DNA of 64,000 bases from Paenibacillus agri (GTDB taxonomy: Bacteria; Bacillota; Bacilli; Paenibacillales; Paenibacillaceae). The translations under genes and the position numbers were made by a program. The notes beneath the pieces were generated by a model. The model was not told the origin of the DNA and made no database searches. It saw only the letters and a program-made list of their open reading frames with translations. Position 1 is the first letter of the stretch; the number at the start of each line of letters is the position of its first letter. The stretch spans positions 310,001-374,000 of the forward strand of contig NZ_JABWCS010000221.1 of the NCBI RefSeq assembly GCF_013359945.1, read 5' to 3'. Shown piece by piece: positions 58,907 through 64,000 of this stretch.

Positions 58907-60745
58907 ATGAGTACCGCTTTATTACAAGAGCTTAACCAGGAGCTTAGAAGATTGTATATTGCCGGGAGTGATCTGGCTGCGGGCGATTTCCGGCTTAAAC
59001 GTCTTTTGCCGCAGTTTCAGCAGCTTGGTGAACGGTCACCGGTATTTAAAAGATTGGGGGAGGGTATCTCCTCTCTGGTAGAACAGGCGGAAGAACAGGG
59101 GACAGCTTCAGCCGTGAAGCTCCAGGATCTGGCACTGCTGCTGGGTTCGATACTGTACACCCAAGGCTCAACAGTCCCCCTTGCCGAACCGGGCAAGCTT
59201 GCGAGCCGCCCCATACTGCTGAAGACCAATTTATCCTACCGCAAGCTGGCGGAGGTGCAGCAGGCACTGTCCACAACCGGCAGCGGGCGTTACGAGATTG
59301 TGAAGGATGCGTATGAACAGGGTGTTTTTCAGGATTTGCGACTGCTTCCCGCCGCGATAGCTGCGCTCAGAGATCCTTATTCTGAGCTGGCCGAATTCGC
59401 GCGGGATGCCATCCTCCCAGCCTACGGCAAGCCTATAACGGCTTTTTTGCTGGAAGGTTTTGATCCGTCCGGGGGTAAAAGCGAGTCCCGCAAGCTGCAT
59501 GTGATTGAACGGGTGAGCGGGGCAGAACAGATGGACTTCATCTGTCAAGCGGCAGAGAATGGTTCGGATGAAGTGCGGACGACGGCCATCAGGCTGCTGG
59601 CTGGATATGCCGGTTATGAAGCTGCATTGCTGAATTTCTCGATGGAGAAGAAAAAGCCGATCCGGGAAGCAGCCTTCAGGGCTCTTGCGGCGAGCGAAAC
59701 GGTTCAGGCTGCCGACCGTCTGTACGAGGCATTTAGCGGCAAGGATATCGAACTGGCGGCGAGCGCTCTAAGTGAGTCTGAACGGCTGGACGCACGAATT
59801 GTGCGTGATTTTGCAGCTGATCTGGAGAAGACGCCAGAAGTAAAGGGAGACAAGAAGCGGGAAGAAAGTCTGCGGACCCGGTTGAATCATTACCAGCTGG
59901 CCGTAGTGGGCAAATACAGTGAAGGTCTGACGGAAATCTACAGCAGCATTTTGCAACAGCATTCCTTGTATACTTCATTAGGCTGGATTGAGCTTGTCGA
60001 TTGGGCAGCTAATTACATAGGGAGCCTGAACACCCTTGAAGGGCTTACTTTGATCCAGCAAGTAGAGGAGAAGAACCACCGCTATCTTCCGCATGCCTTC
60101 CAGCTTGCCTTCCGCCTCTGGTCTCCGGCAGTGTTGTATGAACAGTATGCCGAGCCGCTGGCGAACCAGCTTGATGCAACACCTGACAAGGGGACCAAAC
60201 AGCGCGAACAAAAGCTGCTGCAAGTTATCGAAGATCTGGTGATACAACGATCTTATCAAACGTATGACGCAGTGTGGAGACCGTCCTCCAGCAGGTATTA
60301 TGCCATCTCTTCCCTGGAGCCGGTTTCTCCAGAGGAAATCGCTGATTGCTGGGACACGCGCTGGCTGCGCTGGTCGCTGGAGAAGAACAAACCGGAGCTT
60401 GTCAGTGCATTTGCCAGACCAGGGGAGTCCTTGATACAGAAGTATTTGCTGCGCAAGCTGAACAATAATCCGGAGTTCCGCAATAAATATGCTAGTCTCC
60501 TGCTCATGGGACTGGAACGGGTCGGAGCTGAACTTGACGTGCGGCAAGAAGCGCTGATGGCTGCTTTGGAGGATAAGCGCAACAACAATTGCTATGTATT
60601 AGATATTTATGTGTTCGATCTGCTCTGCGGGCTGCCTTCGTCTTTCTTGCCACGTCTGGAAGCAGTGCTTCCTACGTACAGATATGAAGCAGGCGAGCAG
60701 TTGTCTTATGTGATAAGAACTTTAAGCCAAAGGGGAGAACAATAA
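58907..60745 (+). CDS. HEAT-like repeat protein, second gene of MoxR operon
   Basis: A 612-residue, all-helical soluble protein with HEAT-like repeats, for example FICQAAENGSDEVRTTAIRL and FSMEKKKPIREAAFRALAAS. I do not recognise a catalytic domain. Its stop lies directly before the MoxR start. A DUF5691-like identity is possible, from the operon context, but I cannot confirm it. AGGGGG precedes the ATG. The role is probably scaffold or adaptor for the ATPase (inference). Confidence 0.7.
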   Translation: MSTALLQELNQELRRLYIAGSDLAAGDFRLKRLLPQFQQLGERSPVFKRLGEGISSLVEQAEEQGTASAVKLQDLALLLGSILYTQGSTVPLAEPGKLASRPILLKTNLSYRKLAEVQQALSTTGSGRYEIVKDAYEQGVFQDLRLLPAAIAALRDPYSELAEFARDAILPAYGKPITAFLLEGFDPSGGKSESRKLHVIERVSGAEQMDFICQAAENGSDEVRTTAIRLLAGYAGYEAALLNFSMEKKKPIREAAFRALAASETVQAADRLYEAFSGKDIELAASALSESERLDARIVRDFAADLEKTPEVKGDKKREESLRTRLNHYQLAVVGKYSEGLTEIYSSILQQHSLYTSLGWIELVDWAANYIGSLNTLEGLTLIQQVEEKNHRYLPHAFQLAFRLWSPAVLYEQYAEPLANQLDATPDKGTKQREQKLLQVIEDLVIQRSYQTYDAVWRPSSSRYYAISSLEPVSPEEIADCWDTRWLRWSLEKNKPELVSAFARPGESLIQKYLLRKLNNNPEFRNKYASLLLMGLERVGAELDVRQEALMAALEDKRNNNCYVLDIYVFDLLCGLPSSFLPRLEAVLPTYRYEAGEQLSYVIRTLSQRGEQ

Positions 60746-61846
60746 ATGACAGAGCAAGCTCAGCTTCAGGATTACATGCGCCTTCCAGCGGAGATTCTGT
60801 ACCGCGAGGAGTTGGAGGCGTTGATCAAAGCGGATAAGGGGAAAATTCCTGCCGGCTGGCAGATGTCTCCACGCTCGGTATTGACATTTATCGTAGGCGG
60901 CAAGGCCGGTAAGACAGTTATTACACCCAAGTACATCGGCAATACCCGATTAATTGAAATGGCCATCGCTACACTGGTGACTGACCGGGCTCTCCTTCTG
61001 ATCGGGGAGCCGGGTACGGCAAAATCGTGGCTGTCCGAGAATTTGTCAGCGGCGATCTATGGCAATTCGGGTCTTGTCGTTCAAGGAACGGCGGGAACAA
61101 GCGAAGAGCATGTCCGCTATTCCTGGAACTATGCTATGTTGCTGGCGAACGGGCCGACGCCTGAGGCTTTGGTTAAAAGCCCGATTATGCGTGCGATGGA
61201 AGAGGGCGGGATTGCCCGCTTTGAAGAAATCTCCCGCTGCGCTTCGGAAGTGCAGGACGCGCTGATCTCGATTTTGTCTGAGAAGACGATCTCGGTTCCT
61301 GAACTGGGCAAAGAGACCGGGGCCCGCAAAGGCTTCTCCATCATCGCCACCGCCAATACACGGGACCGTGGGGTTAATGAAATGTCGGCGGCCCTTAAGC
61401 GGCGGTTCAACATCATTGTGCTGCCCGCACCGTCGGACCTGGAAACTGAGCTGTCCATTGTTAAAAAACGGGTTGGCGAGATTGCATCCTCCTACGAATT
61501 GCAGGCTGCGGTGCCTGCCGATGAAGCTTTGCTGAAGGTGGTCACCATCTTCCGCGAGCTGCGCAGCGGCATGACGCTTGACAAGAAAGAGAAGGTGAAG
61601 TCCCCGGCAGGTGTAATCTCGACAGCCGAGGCAATCTCCCTGCTCACGAACAGCATGGCGCTGGCCGCAAGCTTTGGCGGCGGCGAGCTGACAGACGAGG
61701 ATCTCGCTGCCGGGCTTCAGGGGGCAATTGTCAAGGATGATGACAAGGATAAGCTGGTCTGGAAAGAATATCTTAATAATGTAATGAAGAAAAGAGGAGC
61801 CGAGTGGCGCGGCCTGTATCAAGCCTGTAAGGAGATGAACGAGTGA
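60746..61846 (+). CDS. MoxR-like AAA+ ATPase
   Basis: A 366-residue MoxR-family AAA+ ATPase. Walker A is GEPGTAKSWLSE (about 92-103), Walker B is in GGIARFEEISRC (about 152), sensor-1 region is IIATANTRDRGVNEMS (about 196-211) and sensor-2 region is near AEAISLLTNSM. MoxR ATPases usually act with a VWA-domain protein as metal-insertion or protein-maturation chaperones. The start abuts the previous stop. The stop overlaps the next gene's GTG in GTGA. Confidence 0.9.
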   Translation: MTEQAQLQDYMRLPAEILYREELEALIKADKGKIPAGWQMSPRSVLTFIVGGKAGKTVITPKYIGNTRLIEMAIATLVTDRALLLIGEPGTAKSWLSENLSAAIYGNSGLVVQGTAGTSEEHVRYSWNYAMLLANGPTPEALVKSPIMRAMEEGGIARFEEISRCASEVQDALISILSEKTISVPELGKETGARKGFSIIATANTRDRGVNEMSAALKRRFNIIVLPAPSDLETELSIVKKRVGEIASSYELQAAVPADEALLKVVTIFRELRSGMTLDKKEKVKSPAGVISTAEAISLLTNSMALAASFGGGELTDEDLAAGLQGAIVKDDDKDKLVWKEYLNNVMKKRGAEWRGLYQACKEMNE

Positions 61847-64000
61847 GACCAACTGCTGAAGCGGCTGTGCATATTTTTGGGGTGCGGCATCTGTCTCCGG
61901 GCGGTGCAAAGCATCTGCTGGATTTCCTGGATGAGCTTCAGCCGACGGCGGTACTGATTGAAGGCCCGGCAGACGCCACGGCTGAAATTCGCCATTTGAC
62001 GAATAAAGAAACCAAGCCTCCGGTTGCTGTATTGGCGTTCACCGCTGATTTGCCAGTACGGACAGCGTTATGGCCGTTCGCCGTGTACTCACCTGAGCTG
62101 CAAGGCCTGCAATGGGCGGAGGCGAATGGCGCGATGGCCTCTTTCATTGATCTGCCATCGTCAGTCATTCTGGCGTTGCAGGACACTTCAAGACCTTCAA
62201 CAGAGCTGGAGCATGATACAGCGCCGGGATCCGGGAAGGCGGGCGAACCTTCTGCGTTGGTAACTGGTCCAGACAAGGAGACAGAAGAGCAGAAGGCGCA
62301 TGGAGACGCATCGCCTTCCCTATACAGCCGGATTGCCAGCGCCGCGGGTGAGCATGATTACGATATGTACTGGGAACGGAATTATGAGCACAATGCCAGC
62401 CCAGGCGCTTACCGGGAAGCCATTCTCTCCTTTTCTGCCGAGATGCGGAATCTCTCTGAAGGGCAGGAGCAGCGGGAACAGCCGATAGAGCATGCCTACA
62501 ACTACGTACGTGAGTCCTATATGAGACGGCAGATTAGAGACACCATTGCCGCTGGCCATGACCCGGAGCGGATCGTGGTCATCTGCGGGGCCTATCACGC
62601 AGCGGCTTTGGCTGATGTGACGGATTACATGACTGATGAAGAATTAGCATCATTGCCTTCACGTAGTACTAAGCTGACACTGATGCCTTATTCTTATTAT
62701 AAATTGTCCACGATGTCCGGATATGGGGCGGGGAATCGGGCGCCCCATTATTACCAGATGATGTGGGAAGCGATGGTGGCCGGAGCGCCGGAGGATTTGC
62801 CTTATCTATATTTGTCTTCCGTTGCCCGGCTTGTACGCAGCGGGGGAACCCACCGTTCCACGGCTGAGGTTATAGAGGCGGTTCGACTGGCGGAAGCGCT
62901 CGCCGCGTTGCATAGCGGAAGTGCTCCGACGCTGCGTGATTTGCATGATGCTGCACAGACGCTGCTTGGTCACGGCGATTTGTCTGTCATCGCCGAAGCA
63001 CTCGCCAGAGTAGATGTCGGGACGGCGATCGGCAGCCTTGCCGAAGGGGTTAGCCAGACTCCGATTCAGGATGATCTGAACCGGTTGTTCAAGAAGCTGA
63101 AGCTGGAGAAGTACAAAACTACGGTAGCCTCCGATCTGTCGCTGGATCTGCGGGAAAACCGCCGGGTATCTTCCACGGAAGCGGCCTTTCTGGATTTGAA
63201 CCGTTCGATCCTGTTCCACCGGCTGAGCCTGCTGGGCATTTCCTTCGCGAAAAGCCAGCCGAGCGGCCAGGATGGGGCGACCTGGGCCGAGAACTGGATC
63301 ATCCAGTGGACTCCGGAGGTCGAAATTCAGGTTGTCGAATCCACGCTGCTGGGCGAGACGGTAGAAATTGCCTGCGCCTATGTGCTCCGCGAGAAGCTGA
63401 ACGAATGCCGTTCCATTGCAGAAGCTTCGGCACTGATTAAGATCGCTTGTCAATGCGGCATGGCTTCACAGATTGAGGAAGGCCGGCAGGTGCTGCAGAC
63501 CTTGGCTGTAGACAGCCGCGATGTGGTTGAGATTGCAGCGGCTGCGCGGGAGCTGTCGATCATCATCGGCTATGGGGATATCCGCAGAATCGACACTGTG
63601 CCTTTAGTGCCGCTGCTGGAGCAGCTGTTCCTGCGCGGCTGTCTCTTCCTGACCGATGCTGCGGGCTGCAATGATGAAGCAGCCACGGCAATGACCGCCG
63701 CGATGAATGAGCTGAACGCCATCGCTCTTGATCATGACGACACCGTCGATGGGAAGCTATGGCTTCAGGAGCTGCTGCATCTGTCGGAGCGGGACGACCG
63801 TAACCCGCGGTTGTCCGGCTTTGCCTGCGCCATCCTGATGGAGCGCGGCGCGATTACCGCCGCAGAATGTGCCGCCGAAGTCTCGCGGAGGCTATCTCCA
63901 GGCATTCCGGCTGATCTGGGCGCAGGCTGGTTCGAGGGCCTTTCCATGCGTAACCGCTACGGCTTGTTGTCGCGCATGAGCCTATGGGAGCAGCTCAATG
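61843..64000 (+). CDS. DUF5682-type protein, TIKI/TraB-like, 3' partial
   Basis: A frame of at least 719 codons open to the right edge. GTG at 61843 overlaps the MoxR stop. The N-terminal domain (about 8-260) has GVRH at residues 13-16 and IEGP with Glu40, and a second GAYH at 249-252 after a predicted strand. Paired GxxH motifs plus an early glutamate are the signature of the TIKI/TraB/EreA metal-hydrolase fold. The remainder is long and helical (about 300-700). I recall this family as DUF5682, usually next to MoxR ATPases. Function is unproven. Confidence 0.75.
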   Translation, partial: MRPTAEAAVHIFGVRHLSPGGAKHLLDFLDELQPTAVLIEGPADATAEIRHLTNKETKPPVAVLAFTADLPVRTALWPFAVYSPELQGLQWAEANGAMASFIDLPSSVILALQDTSRPSTELEHDTAPGSGKAGEPSALVTGPDKETEEQKAHGDASPSLYSRIASAAGEHDYDMYWERNYEHNASPGAYREAILSFSAEMRNLSEGQEQREQPIEHAYNYVRESYMRRQIRDTIAAGHDPERIVVICGAYHAAALADVTDYMTDEELASLPSRSTKLTLMPYSYYKLSTMSGYGAGNRAPHYYQMMWEAMVAGAPEDLPYLYLSSVARLVRSGGTHRSTAEVIEAVRLAEALAALHSGSAPTLRDLHDAAQTLLGHGDLSVIAEALARVDVGTAIGSLAEGVSQTPIQDDLNRLFKKLKLEKYKTTVASDLSLDLRENRRVSSTEAAFLDLNRSILFHRLSLLGISFAKSQPSGQDGATWAENWIIQWTPEVEIQVVESTLLGETVEIACAYVLREKLNECRSIAEASALIKIACQCGMASQIEEGRQVLQTLAVDSRDVVEIAAAARELSIIIGYGDIRRIDTVPLVPLLEQLFLRGCLFLTDAAGCNDEAATAMTAAMNELNAIALDHDDTVDGKLWLQELLHLSERDDRNPRLSGFACAILMERGAITAAECAAEVSRRLSPGIPADLGAGWFEGLSMRNRYGLLSRMSLWEQLN

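Noticed and set aside
1..64000. CRISPR arrays, rRNA, tRNA, integrases or complete insertion sequences
   Set aside because: I looked for regularly spaced short repeats, tRNA-like cloverleaves and transposase or recombinase motifs and saw none. Only non-coding intergenic repeats were found.

Overview
The window is chromosomal DNA from a spore-forming, low-to-mid G+C Gram-positive bacterium, almost certainly a Paenibacillus or close relative. The evidence is roughly 50% G+C by eye, strong AGGAGG-type ribosome binding sites with frequent TTG/GTG starts, sporulation genes (spoVM and a spoVIF-like gene), the Firmicutes block rsmB-rlmN-prpC-prkC-rsgA-rpe-spoVM-rpmB-yloV-recG, copper-amine-oxidase-type surface domains, and Paenibacillus-like protein sequences. 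There are no rRNA or tRNA genes, CRISPR arrays, phage genes or intact insertion sequences.

Layout. 1-13 kb: the conserved translation / Ser-Thr phosphorylation / ribosome-assembly block, including the 26-codon spoVM gene, then a fatty-acid-kinase-like pair (DAK protein plus DegV protein), recG and a SpoVIF-like gene. 13-30 kb: mixed single genes and small operons: YitT-like protein, NlpC/P60 lipoprotein, a three-gene ABC importer, SDR, MgtC-like protein, aldose epimerase, TraX-like protein, a nitroreductase, a membrane-anchored parvulin foldase, a LytTR protein, 6-phosphogluconolactonase and a divergent Hfq-like protein back to back with a PAP2 phosphatase. 30-50 kb: aromatic acid exporter, HelD, MFS transporter, transaldolase, rpiA-vanZ-like pair, a marR-MMPL operon, an ECF sigma/anti-sigma operon, a frameshifted RCC1 surface protein and an aldo/keto reductase. 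The large gaps here hold repeat elements. 50-57 kb: RNase J, a manganese catalase and the cold-shock membrane module des-desK-desR. 57.4-64 kb: a tightly packed operon of SWIM zinc finger, HEAT-like protein, MoxR AAA+ ATPase and a DUF5682-type protein that runs off the right edge.

How genes work together. PrpC and PrkC are an antagonistic phosphatase/kinase pair. The DAK and DegV proteins probably form a fatty acid kinase. MarR probably represses its own promoter and the downstream MMPL exporter. The ECF sigma factor probably reads its own promoter and is held by the membrane anti-sigma factor. DesK senses membrane order and DesR activates des through a palindromic operator. The terminal operon looks like a MoxR-type chaperone/effector system whose biochemical role I cannot assign with confidence.

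Most unusual signals: (i) two unrelated intergenic elements of nearly identical size and architecture, each with four ~27-nt units arranged forward-forward-reverse-reverse (32104-32289 and 47056-47247); (ii) a dispersed ~170-250 bp intergenic repeat in three copies; (iii) the SWIM/HEAT/MoxR/DUF5682 operon, whose last protein carries paired GxxH motifs like the TIKI/TraB/EreA fold; (iv) an Hfq paralogue lacking the KHA histidine; (v) a frameshift in the RCC1-repeat surface protein.
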